This document shows positions 13,336 through 27,256 of a stretch of 64,000 bases of DNA, piece by piece. A program made the position numbers and the translations under genes. Below the pieces are notes generated by a model. It worked only from the letters and a program-made list of their open reading frames with translations, had not been told where the DNA came from and did no database searches. Positions within the stretch are counted from its first letter, which is position 1, and every line of letters begins with the position of its first letter. The DNA is from Mangifera indica. Its lineage: Eukaryota > Streptophyta > Magnoliopsida > Sapindales > Anacardiaceae. The DNA is taken from assembly GCF_011075055.1 (NCBI RefSeq), contig NC_058146.1, forward strand, positions 4,836,001 through 4,900,000, read 5' to 3'.

Positions 13336-15787
13336 ATGGCGTCTCTGCAACATTCGCTCTCAATTCATCACCGCTCGTTGTCTCTCAATGCTCTTCCTCA
13401 TGCTCAGGTTCTCATCATCAACAGATTTTCGTTGTTTTTGATTTTGTGCTAATTTTTAGGTGCATTTGTGTAAAATGGGTTGTGTCGCTTATATTGTAAT
13501 ATGTTTCAGTCTGGACTACAAAAGCATGGAGTTTTGCCTGTCTGTAGAAGAGGCTTTTCATTTCTTGTTCGGGCTGAACATGCATCTTTGGCTTCTTCTT
13601 CCATTCCTCAAGGTGGGATTATCTACATTAGGTTTCATAGTTACAAGTAAATGCTGTGCACATTATTTTTTGTACGTAACAATTAATTTATGCTTCGCTT
13701 GTTTTTGGCCTTTTTTTTTCAACTTTAATTTCGTGTACTCAAGGTTTTACAGGCATAACGTGCAATATTATAAATGAGACTTTTAAAAAACAAAAGGCTG
13801 GGAGCCTTAAGCAATTCTGAGATGACAAATTTGAGACATGTGAGCTGCTGGATATGATAGAATTGTTCAAAGGGTCAATGAGCTACTGTATTCCAAACAA
13901 TTCTTATTTTATTTTATTTATTTTGGAGTTGTTGGGGATGGGGGCAAGGAAATCCTAGTAGAGGATACAACAGTTGTTTCTTAATAATAGTCCATTCAAC
14001 TTTAATAATATGGACTATGATACTAAGATTTTTTACCGATATGTTTTGTGATATTGAGGGGGAGAAGTATTTGTTTATCCAAGGGTTTAAATTTTTATGC
14101 TACATGTCCTGTGCATTTTTTTTTCTCTTGATGAGACTTTTTTCTATGCTCCATTTATCTATTAATTTAATCTGTGCATCATAGAATGATTTGTTTTTAA
14201 TCAGTTGATCTGGTCTCTAAACTATACCAGTTGCAGATGCATAATAATCTTTCATTTTTTTCATTGTTTATCTTTTGCAGATAAATGTGGGAGACGCCAA
14301 ATAATTGCTGTTGGAGTCATTGCTTCTTGGGTTTCTCTTGTTAACCAAACCCTGGAATCATGTAAGTATGACTCTATTTCAATATGAAGAGAACACTTCT
14401 ATATGTTTCTTTATTGAGCTACTTAGAATTCCCTTTTCTTGTGATTTTGTCCTCTACTAGTGTTGAAATCAACGCCACCTGCTAATCATGCAGTGCGTTG
14501 GTTCCTTAAATAATGATGGTTGATATCTTAAGAGGACACCCTTGGTATGGTTCAGTTGCTGCAGAAAGTAAAAAGGGATTTCTATCGGTCACAGATAATA
14601 AGGATGGATACTCATTTCTCTATCCATTTGGATGGCAGGTATGCAGTATTAGTTTCTGAGCACATTCTACATCTAAAAAAGGTGCAATGACAGGTTACTG
14701 ATTCCTTTTTCCTGTTTTGTTGGCATGGACAGGAAGTACTTGTTGAAGGTCAAGACAAGGTATTCAAAGATGTTATTGAACCACTGGAAAGTGTCAGTGT
14801 TAATATGATTCCAACTGGCAAACTGGATATTCGAGATTTTGGGTCCCCCCAAGAGGTTTACCTTCTATCACATAGTACCAGTATGATAAAGAATAAAAAC
14901 AGGGCTCTATCTTGTTGTTTATGTTTTGTTGAGTCCTGTAATATCAGAAATGCTTGCCTGATGAGGGTTTTATCACTCATTGTTCAATGATGACAGGTTG
15001 CACAAATTTTAATCAAAAAGTTTTTGGCCCCTCCAAACCAGAGAACAAAGATAGTTATGGCTTCAGAGGTTTGATGTCCTTAACTTCTTTGATCTTGGCA
15101 TGTTATGAAATGCATTATCAGCTTTAACAATTTGACAGCATATCCTTCCTTCACAACTGATATAAGCCAGTGCATTCTGGCCTAGTAAGCTCATAGTCAC
15201 TATGTAATGATCTTAATTAATATTATCTTGCATGATAAGTTACCCTCAACCTAACAGCTTCCAGAGCATACCATTGTGTAAGTAAATCGTTTATATTCTC
15301 AAGTTTTTATCCTTTGTTTTTTTTAGCTATACAAAATAATTTTTGGCTGGCGGTGTATGCCACAGAATGATGTTGATGGAAAAGCTTATTACACATTTGA
15401 GTTCGTAGCTCAGGCTCCCAACTACACCCGTCATGCTCTTGGTGCTGCCTCTGTTGGCAATGGTATGAACTTACACCCAGAACCTGAATCTTACTATTCT
15501 CCTGAAAATGCACCATGTACATTGCGTTTAGTATTGTCATTTAAGATACATCACAGGAGCAGTGTTCAAGCACTGCTGTTTAAACTCTCTGAACTCATCA
15601 TCGTGACAAACAAACACTGAATAATGCTGTCTGAATAGTCAAAATAAGTCTTAATGAACATGAACTGGATTTTGTGTCGGCAGGTAAGTTCTACACCTTG
15701 ACAACAGGGGCCAATGAGAGAAGGTGGGACAAGATGAAAGATAGATTGCAAACAGTGGTGGAATCCTTTAAAGTTTTCAACGTTTGA
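13336..15787 (+). CDS. PPL1: PsbP-like protein 1, chloroplast thylakoid lumen, 8 exons
   Basis: Exons: 13336-13407, 13510-13612, 14281-14361, 14556-14638, 14733-14855, 14997-15068, 15366-15462, 15684-15787. They total 735 bp (244 aa), all GT-AG and in phase. The N-terminus (MASLQHSLSIHHRSLS) is a Ser-rich plastid transit peptide. It is followed by a twin-arginine motif (CGRRQ, residues 61-65), a hydrophobic stretch and a probable lumen cleavage at SFA/AESKKG (about residue 87/88), suggesting Tat import into the thylakoid lumen. The mature domain is PsbP/PsbP-like: FLYPFGWQE, VEGQDKVFKDVIEPLESVSV, APPNQRTK, NYTRHALG and TTGANERRWDKMKDRL. These match the PPL1 branch rather than PsbP itself; PPL1 is linked to photosystem II repair after photodamage in Arabidopsis. 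For exon 4 I chose the acceptor at 14555/14556, which keeps the phase and restores the conserved FAAESKKG; an AG at 14460 would run into a stop. Confidence 0.93.
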
Positions 15788-16768
15788 TGTGGTTATTCTA
15801 AATTTACTTCTCAGACCAGGGATATATCACCTCTGAACTACATGCACCATTGTGCAGTTTCCATGGTAATGAGGCCTGATTGTTTTGTTTTATAGCCGTT
15901 GTTCCCTCGTCAGAAAACACCAAGAGCATTACTTGCAGAGTGTTAATCGTTGTCTCATACAAGGCCTTCCAGTGCCAAAGCACCAATTTTTTCACTTTCT
16001 TTGTGCTTGCATTAATAAGTTTTTCCTCCTGTACTGTTATGAAAAGACCGCATTCAAAATTTTTACACAAATTTGTACTACAGCCTATCAGTTGCAACCT
16101 GCTTATCCCTTCCATTTGTTGTTAAATGTCATTTAACCCAAATGAAACGAGAATCTTCAGAACATCAATCAAATTGGCTGTAGCATCGAACTTCCAACAG
16201 AAAATAACTAGTGAAAACTTCAGTCAATGCCACAGACAAGTTTTTATCTAAAAATAAAATTATGTATACAAACAAATTATATACAACCCAATTGGTTAAT
16301 TATTTACTACCACAATCTCAATTTGTAAAGATATACATATAATATTACTCTTTATCTAAACAATGGCCATAGCATCTTGAGGGGGTGAAATTTCTTAACA
16401 ATTCCCTCGCCTTCACTCACCGTGGTGGGAATCCTATATTGGTTAAACTTCTAAGGAAGTCCATGACGGTTTCATCAACAATCATCTCGTACGGGGATTT
16501 CAAAGTATCAAGACTTTAAAAATCACATCCTCCTAAACAATCTTTGTAAATGAAGTTCCAAAATATGGAAATTGCAATATTACAATGAAAAGGTTAGAAC
16601 ACAAAGGATATATCTTACGATGTGGAGAATTTAAGCATTTAATCTTCAATCAGGCATATCATGCAAAGTTGAATAAAAAGGTGAATCCGACACAAACCAA
16701 ATTTATATTGTTGTCGTAACAAAATGAAACACTCCTAACAAAACTGTCAGCAGTACAAATGGTATAAC
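15788..16768. other. Convergent 3-prime region between PPL1 and L23a
   Basis: 3-prime UTRs of the two converging genes plus spacer. Open frames at about 15804-16136 overlap on both strands and have no domain signature, so I do not call them genes. Confidence 0.6.
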
Positions 16769-18510
<1,742 letters not shown>

Positions 18511-18940
18511 TGGACTATTCCTATAACTACGTACCCTGTTAATAAAAACAACAAAGACAAACAAAAAAAAAAAGTTAGCCAACAAATTCAAATTCAGACA
18601 CATTGAATCAAATAGTCACTAAAAAGAACAAAAAGAAAAAAGAAATAGAACCAAAACAGAGGCAGATCTGTGAACTTAGTTGGAAATAAAAAGCATGAAC
18701 AGACCCTACTAGTAGATAGTAATGTCTTCAAAAACAACCGAAAATGATTTCAAAGAGACAAAAAGGCTTACTGAAAGATTAAGAGAAGAACTGCTGCAGC
18801 GGCTTCAGGGACTAGGGTTTTTTGACGACGAAATGGACTCTTATAAATACTTTAAAATTACTAATGTAACCTGCTCTGTTTATGGGCCAGGCTTTTCCAT
18901 ATGTTTTAGCTGACTTTGGTCATGGGCTTCTAGTTTTATA
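18511..18940. other. Upstream region of RPL23A
   Basis: Probable promoter and 5-prime UTR. The GGGTTTT/AGGG-type sequence near 18810 (actagggttttttgac) resembles telo-box/site II elements common in plant ribosomal protein promoters, though it does not match them exactly. A 63-codon plus-strand frame at 18722-18913 lacks support. Confidence 0.4.
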
Positions 18941-20270
18941 GGGGAAAATTAATTAAAATGGACCATCAGTTTGTCTTATAAATTTTGTTTGGTATGAATT
19001 TTTAGTTTTTATTTTTTTAAATAAATTATATTTTTTATTTCAAAAATACCCCTCTTCTAATTTCTTAGTTTTTACAGTAGCTTTCACAACATTAATCTCT
19101 ACGATAAGCATTAAATTTAATTTTTTTGTAATGAATAATATCTACAGATGAAAACAGATTAATTTCTTATATAATAATTGATTCTTATATACATTTACAT
19201 AATTATAAAATGATGGATATACTGGGCATTTTATCAAAACGGTGTGTTTTTTTTCGAGTGGGTGTGAAAATGTGCGAAATGATACGTGAAAGGGTGCGGG
19301 TGCGGGAACGGTTGCAGGTGCGTAAAAGGGTGCGACAATTTGAAAATGGTGTGTGAAGGGGTGCGAGAATGAGTGCAGGTGCATGAAGGGGTGCTGGTGT
19401 GTGAAATAGTGTAATAATTTGGAAAAGGTGTGTGAAGGGATGTAGGTGCGCGAAAGGATGCGACAATTTAGAAAGGATACGTGAATGGGTGCGAGAACGG
19501 GTGTGGGTGCGTGAAAGAGTGTAGGTACGTAGAAGGGTACGACAATTTACAAATTTGGCAAATTTATAATATTATTAATATAATATATATTATAATATAT
19601 AATATATTATAAATAAAGGTTATATACTATATATTTATATATATAATATATTATATATAAAGGGGTGTGGAACCCTTTGCATTTCCCACACCCCTTTTTA
19701 TATATATATATAATATAATATATATTTTTTATATTCTATGCACCTGCACTCTTTTATGCACCATTTTCAAATTGTTGCACCTTTCCATGCCCCTACACTC
19801 CTTTACGTACCATTTTTAAATTGTCGCACCATTTCACACATTTGCATCTTTTCAAACGTGTCGTACCTTTCATGCACCCGCACCCTTTCAGCGTTGTCGC
19901 ACACTTCTACGCACTTGCACCCTTTCACGCACCATTTCTCACACTTTCGCATCTGTTTGGAAAAACGCATCATTTTGCGAAAACGTATGGTATATCCATC
20001 ATTTTATAATTATATAAAAATATATAAGAATCAATTATTATATAAAAAATTAATTTTATTCATTATAAAAAAATTAAATTTAATAGTATCCTCTAAAATA
20101 TAAGAGATTAATCTACGAAAGTTGTTGTGAAATCTACTGTAAACATTGAGATATAAGATGAGGGGTATTTTTAGAATAAAAAATATGATTTGCTTAAAAA
20201 GATAAAACTAAGAATTCTTACTGAAAAAAGTTTACACAGTAAACTGACTGCTTATTTTAATTAATTTTCC
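18941..20270. mobile_element. Foldback element with ~300-bp inverted ends and minisatellite arms
   Basis: The left end (GGGGAAAATTAATTAAAAT) and the reverse complement of the right end (TAGGAAAATTAATTAAAAT) match, and the similarity continues inward for roughly 300 bp (shared blocks AAAAATACCCCTC, TTTACAGTAG, AATAATTGATTCTTATATA, AAAATGATGGATATAC). Inside these are arms made of short GTGCG-rich units (19240-19560) mirrored as CGCAC-rich units (19738-19980), around an AT-rich centre. Long terminal inverted repeats suggest a Mutator-like or foldback transposon, but no target-site duplication or transposase could be found. His/Pro-rich open frames inside are by-products of the short repeats. Confidence 0.7.
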
Positions 20271-20587
20271 TATATTCATTTTCTTTTATTCACTTTTGCA
20301 TACAAAGTGGGGGAGGTAGAGAGGTTATTTTATTTAATAAGAGGATGCAATTTAAGTTTAATTTTTCCCTTTTATTATATTTTATTACGTTAAAATTTGG
20401 GATTTTAATTTCTTCAATTAGAGTATTGATTATTTAGACTTTAATTATATTAGCATAGTATTAAAGATAAAATTTGTGTTTGTATACGTTAGAAACTGAA
20501 AATTTTGGACAATAACTATATTATTATTTTGTTGAATTCTTGAAAATGAAATTGAATTAATATTCATTTCTAAATTTTTTTTTGAAG

Positions 20588-21022
20588 AGGGTGTTTGGTT
20601 TGAGTAATGTTTTATTATCAAAATAGAGAGATTACCTTGAAGATAGATTACTTAGAGATTATTGGGTGTAAATGATTATTATGTTTGATAAAATATAGTA
20701 AGTATAAATAATTATTATGTTTGGTTAAATATAATAAAAGAATAATAGTAAATTATTTTACTTAAATTCTCTTGAATATAATTATTTTTAAATATTTTTA
20801 TATTATTTGTTATATTAATTAAAAATAAATTTATTTTTGTCTCAAAAAATTAATAAATAATAATATAATTATAATAAAATCAAGATTATTTTGATAATAT
20901 TTTAATACTTAAAGTGAATGTGGTAATCAAATTATCTCTTATATTACCTGTCATATTAACATTGATAATAAAAAAAAATAGATTACCAAGATAATATTTA
21001 AATTTTGAAACCAAACGGCCCC
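20588..21022. mobile_element. MITE, GGGTGTTTGGTTT-type, present only in block A
   Basis: The ends GGGTGTTTGGTTTGAG and ACCAAACGGCCCC are inverted. The paralogous position in block B (about 29816) reads straight through from ttttcctt to gaagtgtt, an empty site. Related copies lie at 28919-29413 and 58080-58370. Family assignment is uncertain. Confidence 0.6.
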
Positions 21023-21593
21023 AAAGTGTTATTAATATTTCTATTAAATCGTAACAAATTTTTTTTCAATTTTTGGTAAAATCTCATAACAAAGATTTTT
21101 CAGTAAAACATATGAATTTTGGACAATTTTTTTGATAATTTTATCAAATATTTTGATTATGAAATTGAATTAGTTTATATTTGAGAATTTTTCTAAAGGT
21201 TTTATTATATATATTTTTTCCATTATATTAAAATTTTCTAATTTCTTTTAGAACTATATAAATTGCTAAAAATCAAGTAAAAAGGGACTTTTCAGTTAGT
21301 ATTTGGTTTTCTTAGCAGTGGTGATACCCTTTTTTTGTTGAATTGTTTTAAGGGGAAATTGAACTTTGTTTTAATTAAAAATTTTTATGCAATTTTTTTA
21401 CATGTCTATTTTAATTTGTGCAAATTTAGTGGATTTAAAATGGGTGATTAATTTATTAAAACTCTTGTAACAACAACTATCTAGTGTATGGACAATATAT
21501 CTGCACAGTAAATGATTTATAGGTTTTGATAGAGTTTCTTATGATTTAACACCTGTATCATGATTTTTATTGAATAAGGTAAGAGAATCTTAC

Positions 21594-22202
21594 TAAGCAT
21601 GACAATTTGGCCCAATTTTAGAAGCTCAACCCTCCTCGACCCTAACGGGGAGAGAATTCTTCGATAGAAACAGGAAAGAAAATAGGGATGGAGAAGAAAA
21701 AATCCCCGTAATCGAGAACGGGCCGGGGATGGGGATACTTGTGTCTCCTTCCCGTCCCACCCCTTCCTCTCCTCGTCTCGTCTCTTTTTTTTTATATTAA
21801 TATATTTATTTAAAATATTAATATATTTTTATAATTTTAAATTATTTATGTTTTTCAAATTTATTTAAGTTTTTGTTGTGCATATTAAAGTAGTTAATAT
21901 ATTATATTTGCGATATTTAAAATAGTAGGTTAATTTTAATTTTACTTAATTTTGTTATTTAATATATTTATATTGTATTTAGAAGACATAAAAAAGAGAT
22001 TTTTTTTGCAGGTACGGGGAGTGGATTTTTTCCTGCGGAGACGGGGAAGGGATGAGGAGAGGATTTTTATTTGCGAGGAGGGGACAAGGAATAATTTTCA
22101 TTCTCGTAGCTGGGACGGGCCAGAGACGAGGATTAATATCTCCTACGGGGATGGGGATAGGGATTGAGATCCCTTCCTCACCCCTTCCCGTTGCTATCCC
22201 TA
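21594..22202. mobile_element. hAT-type MITE (609 bp) with 8-bp target duplication
   Basis: It is flanked by AATCTTAC at 21586-21593 and 22203-22210. The ends are imperfect inverted repeats: left TAAGCATGACAATTTGG, right (reverse complement) TTAGGGATAGCAACGGG. GGGGATGGGG/CCCCGTC-rich subterminal arms flank an AT-rich centre. Block B lacks it (empty site near 30345). The 8-bp duplication and TARNG-like ends fit the hAT superfamily. The open frames 21952-22375 fall in or across it and are not genes. Confidence 0.75.
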
Positions 22203-22384
22203 AATCTTACCAAATGGTATTTGAGAAAACTATAATAGGAGGTGAGATTAGTTTAGCAAACAAAGATAAATCGATGACTGAAAAAGAGAGTGTGAGAAAA
22301 ACCATTGATGAAAGGGAGAAAAAATTGAGAAAAATTAACAAAAGCGGAGATAGGCTCAAGGGAAAAAGTCGCTAAACAAGTAAA

Positions 22385-23193
22385 AGACTATTTTTCACCC
22401 AGGTTTTAATCTAATCTTAAAAATATATCTATGATAGTTAAAAAAATTCAAATACTCACTTATAGACTAACTTTTATTAATTTTTTTTGTTAAAAAAAAA
22501 GGTAAAATAATCATTTTTTTCTTAAACCCTAAAAATTTATAACTATTTACTCTTTTAATTTGGAAAACTAATATTTTCCCTCTAGGATTAAGTTTTGAAA
22601 AGTGACATTTCCCCTTTCAAATTTCCTGACGAACGACGACCACTCTCTCCCTCTAGCACCTTCTCTCCATTCGAATCCCTATCTCTCTAGCTGGATTTTA
22701 TCTGAATTCAAATAATCCAAACAAAACCCTCCATCTTGAAGACAAGGTGTCATCTAAGCGAATCATCGTTGTGTGAACTACAATAATATGTTAGATCAAA
22801 GGTAGACGTAAGAGACGATGAACCCTTAATTTGGAGGTGTCATCATCTTCCAAACAAAATTCAAGCAGAGAGAGAGAGCTTTAAACAGAGAGAAAACATA
22901 GGAGGGAGAGCCATTGTCAGGAGGGAGACAATGACTATCATTCACCGAGAAATTTGAAGAAAAGAAAAATACTATTTTTCAAAACTTAATTTTAAAAAAA
23001 AATATTAGTTTTCAAAGTAAAAGAAAATATATTATAAATTTTTAGAGTTTAAAAAAATGATAATTTTTTCTTTTTTTAAATAAAAAAATTTAATAAAATT
23101 TTACTCATAAATAAATATTTAAATTTTTTAATTTTCGTAAATATATTTTTAAGCGTATGTTAAAATTTTGATGGGAAACTGTCCTTCGCCCGC
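22385..23193. mobile_element. Long-inverted-repeat element in block A
   Basis: The left arm (gactatttttcaccc..., continuing through aaaccctaaaaatttata) is mirrored by the right arm (ataaatttttagagttt... to gatgggaaactgtcc), with about 370 bp per arm. The AGAG-rich middle is also inverted (ctctccctc / gagggagag). The same element lies at 30520-31326 in block B and, truncated, at 35527-36030 in block C. It is probably a Mutator-like non-autonomous element; no transposase and no clear target duplication were seen. Confidence 0.6.
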
Positions 23194-23589
23194 GTAAAGC
23201 AGGTGCTTAAAAGTAAAAAAAAATGGAATGAAATTACCGAAAGGGGGGCAGGCTGGAGGGAAAAAGCCGTAAAAACAGGTTAAAAAAAAGAAAAAAAGGT
23301 TAAAAGCAAGGTAGTGGGATGGGAACAACTACTAGTGGATAAACATGGGAAAGGAAACAAAAAAGAAAATTAAATACTGTAAAAGATGGACAAGTGGCGG
23401 ATAGAGCTGGGATTTGGGAAAGGTGTGAAAAAATTAAGTCATAAAAAGATTGTGTAAGAAAAAGGAAATTACGGAAAAGAAAAAAAAGTGACAAAAAAAA
23501 GAAAAAGAAAAAATAATGTGATACTAATAAAATCAATCTTTGGAAACCAAAGCAATGAGCCTTAAATTTAGAAGTTGAAAGTAACTAAA

Positions 23590-23730
23590 AAAATTATCAA
23601 TAAAATTATATATATATATTTATTATATTAAATAATTTTAAATTAAAAATAAAATAATATTTAATTATATAATAATACATATAAATATATATTTATATAT
23701 TTAAAATAAATATGTATAATTTATTCAAAA
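23590..23730. repeat. AT-rich dispersed repeat copy (block A)
   Basis: Contains the ttttaaattaaaaataaaat core; its positional equivalents in blocks B and C are 31830-31990 and 36510-36660. Confidence 0.45.
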
Positions 23731-24267
23731 ATTATTGCAATTGGCAAATTTAAATGGTAAATGCTAAAATAATTATTTTACCCCATTAAGCATATGTAAC
23801 AGGGATGGTTGGGTAGTGGAAATTGAAATTATAAAACTTAATCCAACGGTAAGTAATTTTTGCATAGATTACCTTAGCCCTAGAAACCCACGTTCATCAA
23901 TCAACAACTGGAAATATTATATAATTAGTTAATTTCATAAATTTAAAGAACAAAACAATATCTTTATGTATAATTTTTTTACAGAGTTTTACAATTATAA
24001 CAGAAATTCAAGTCTTTTACTTTAAAATTTAAAGGTTACATCAATTTTATTATCATTTAATTTTTTAATTTATCGTGTTATTGAAATGATTTTAGTATAA
24101 CATAATTTATTAAAACCAGCCGTTGCACAATATTGCAAGATAAAATAGAAATTTAGTTATAATAAACAAAGAAATAAATAATAAATTAAACACACTGAAT
24201 CTTATTATTTAATATTTGAAACACTTGAAAAGGTAAAACGACATAACATTGGATTTCTCATAGGAAA

Positions 24268-25113
24268 TCAAGTAGAGCTTTTTTGGATCTCATTACTTGA
24301 GAGAAAAACACTTGTTAATACATTTTTACATTCCAAAGATGTCTTCAGCAACTTCACGCCCTAACAAAAAATATCAAATATATGAGTAAAATTATAATAA
24401 TCCGAGCTTAAATTTGTTCAAAGTGATAAACAATTACAGAAAAATGATGTGTTTGACATATATACCTCTTTGATGCCAAAATCAATGACTTTCTCTTCAA
24501 GAGAATGAACATCCTTAACATTAAACTTGTTTAGCAAGGCGATGCTACTTATTGTAGACATTGGCTTCAACACCAAGTTATCCATAATCATGTATGTCAC
24601 CACCCCTTTAACGAAACCTCCCTCACCCACAGCTGCCGTATTTGCACCAACAGACTTACTACTAGCAGTTAAATAAGGAACCTGCCTGGTCATTTGCCTT
24701 TTGCAACTTGGACAAACAATCTTTGGATTATCAGCCACAGCCACACTTGAATTGCTGCGGCATCCAAAACTTGAATTGCTGCAGGAATCGCACAAGTAAA
24801 ACTTCCGGCTCTCAAATTCATGATCGGACAACAAGAGGGGTATTTCAGTAGAAGAAATTGGAGACTTTGGATTTAGTAGAGAATTCTTGTCTTGGTTTGG
24901 CTGCATATATGTTTCACTCAGACCTTTGATACTCTCGTAAAGGTTACCTAAGCAACCAACCATGTTCTTCTCCAAGAGCCTTGCAATAGTGCCGACAGGC
25001 AAAGAAAGTAAATAACAGAGAAAATCTGCAATTTCTTTCCCAGCTTCGGCAAATAAGACCTTTTTAGCTTCATTGTCAACAAGAAGCTTCAGCTGAAATT
25101 TAGTCTCTGCCAT
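24268..25113 (-). CDS. DUF674 family protein, type I (locus 1), 246 aa
   Basis: Exons 25113-24466 and 24360-24268; donor GAG/GTATAT, acceptor TTAG/GGCG, phase 0. The N-terminus (KLLVDNEAKKVLFAEAGKEIADFL) and the repeat end (GVKLLKTSLECKNVLTSVFL) are diagnostic of DUF674, a plant family of unknown function. The middle carries two CxxC pairs (CDSC about residue 108, CPSC about 135), resembling a zinc ribbon. Locus 1 has an extra Ser/Cys-rich insertion between the pairs (SSFGCRSNSSVAV) that is missing in the other copies. A TATA-like TATATATT lies at 25163-25170, about 50 bp upstream of the Met, in the sequence common to type I genes. Many DUF674 proteins contain two such units; here only one is encoded. 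Function unknown. Confidence 0.85.
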
Positions 25114-26639
25114 GGCTAATTTTGGTGTGTGTAGTACGAGGTGAAGGGGATCGGTAACGCTAAATATATAGTGAAATAAAGGTATCTCTTTTTAGTTTTT
25201 TTGTTAACAAAAACTCATTCAAATCGAATTATCACTTAGGATCGAATTAACTACATCAAACATAATAAACTCCTAACCAATCACATTAAATAAGACAAAT
25301 CTTAAGTTTAATATCCAATTCCACATACACTAAATTAGATATATCAATAATTTGATCTTGATATATCGTTTAAAGATACTTAAACTTCTATTCCTTTATA
25401 TATGAAATTTTTTTTATCATTCAAACTACTCTTATGGTATAAAAGTAAAGTTTCTCTACTTTCAATACTCTTCTTACGTCTATTTATGATTTCTCTAAAT
25501 TACTTGACAATATGACTCATCAAATTTAAAATTGAAATTTAGTCACAAAAATTTAAAATGACCGTGCCATTGAATCAGATTAAACTTCTCAAACAAAACA
25601 CCCTTTCAACACAAAGAAGCCTTTTTCCAATGCTCCAACAGAGTACCGCATTCAAGCTGAAATCTACAGCTATCTCGCATTGACTCTCAGGTGCTTTCTA
25701 TCGCACCATAGACAAATCAAGTGCCACATTATGATTGGGATATTTGCATAACTTTTGAGCCTTCAGTTTATAATACAAAAGCAGAAGTAGGATTTGTTTG
25801 GCACAACTTGGAACTCTGGCTTGTTTTGCTTTTGGTTGTCAAGTAGGTTTCCTAATATTTGAATATCCTCATTAAGTTTAACCGGGCAACCCACCAATAT
25901 TTTTTTCTCAATGATCACATAAACCTTCAACCTTATTTAGTAGTTTTCATGCCTGTTTTTAGTTTGCGTTTTGGAGGAAACACATAACTCATAATCTATC
26001 ATCTAAAATCAAAATATGTACAGGAGAATTAACCAGACCCAGCTCCAATCTTTAAACAGGAAATAGTTGGCAATTAGGAAATGAACTAATATTTTCTGCA
26101 ATGCAGTGTTGGTTTCCCTAGGTCATGGTAGTAATTGTCACAGGGCCAACTCTTCAATGTCGTCTGTGCTTCAAATCGGTGCCTTTGATGCAGCCAAGTC
26201 TTCCCCAACGTGGAAAAGCAAGGGAAACGAACAAAAAACGAAACCCTAATTCCTAAGAGCCGAGAAGAAAAGCAGAGAAGGAAGACGAATCGAGAAATTG
26301 AGAGAGAGACATTTTATAAAAATAAATTTTTCGGTACACTATTACAGAGGGTGGTTTTTATATGAATATGACATAATTACAAGGAGTTCTCCTTATTTTT
26401 AGAAAAGAAATGTAGTCCTTGAAGTTTTTGGTAACATTATTTTACACACACCGACATGCCCCGTTAAACTAAACTTCCTCTGATTCTGCTGATCGATTTT
26501 GTTTGAATTTCATACCTTATTGTCATCCTGACTGCAAAAGAAAATATAATAACTCCAGTTGACTTGGTTTTGAAGAGCAGCGACGTCAACGATTCTGTCT
26601 ATTCTTGTTCTGACCTGGTTTGGGTTGAACTTTGACCAG

Positions 26640-26990
26640 CAAAAACAAAGTTCATAGAATTATTCTTACAATTCTTTTATTGTGCCCCATTTCTTGACAA
26701 AATGTACACCTCACGGATATGGTTCTGCCTTATTTTTTATCCTCCTTATTGGAATATCTTTTTACTTTTTGATGGTTGCTTATCTTGTTTAAGATTTGAG
26801 GTTGTCATAGTTTCTCAATTTCAACCTCAGCCAAATTCTTCGTGTTGAGGATAGGATTAATGTATTCAGAACATATCACGTAAAGCTCACCGTATAACTC
26901 ACCAAAGGAATCCAAGAACTCAAGTTTTTTGTAGTTCGGGTTGGAAGTTGGGTCCACCTACCCTTCTATAAGATTACTTTGTTAAATTCA
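26640..26990 (-). pseudogene. Remnant of a MULE transposase C-terminus
   Basis: Reading the minus strand across several frames gives SEYINPI, then basic residues, then CTFCQEMGHNKR, which resembles the CxxCxxxGHNKRTC zinc knuckle at the end of MuDR-type transposases. It is broken by stops. The same remnant occurs at 34850-35205 in block B. Assignment rests on this short motif. Confidence 0.4.
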
Positions 26991-27256
26991 TATACATAAC
27001 GTAAATTCAAAGAACAAATCTGCATCCTTGTAATTCATATGTATAGAAAAAAGGAATAAATTTTAGTATAGTGTACTTTTTTTAAACTCATAGCCATTGC
27101 AAAATATTGTAAAATAAACACCAAATTTTGGTAAAATAAAGGAAAACAATTAATGATAGATTAAACATACTGATCTTATTATTTATTATCTGAAACACTT
27201 TAAAAAACGAAAAATTACAAACAATTCCTTTTGCGAGATTAAGTAGAGCTTTTTTT

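Noticed and set aside
14446..14515. Alternative exon 4 acceptor of PPL1 at 14460
   Set aside because: It would read into TAA at about 14510 and lose the conserved FAAESKKG junction that the acceptor at 14555 restores.
19142..20103. His/Pro-rich frames (HLHPFTHLF-like) on both strands
   Set aside because: They are translations of the short GTGCG/CGCAC repeats in the foldback element, open on several frames; no gene structure.
21952..22375. Two plus-strand frames of 71 and 107 codons
   Set aside because: They lie in or across a MITE; the longer runs from the MITE into flanking DNA that is non-coding in the paralogous block B.
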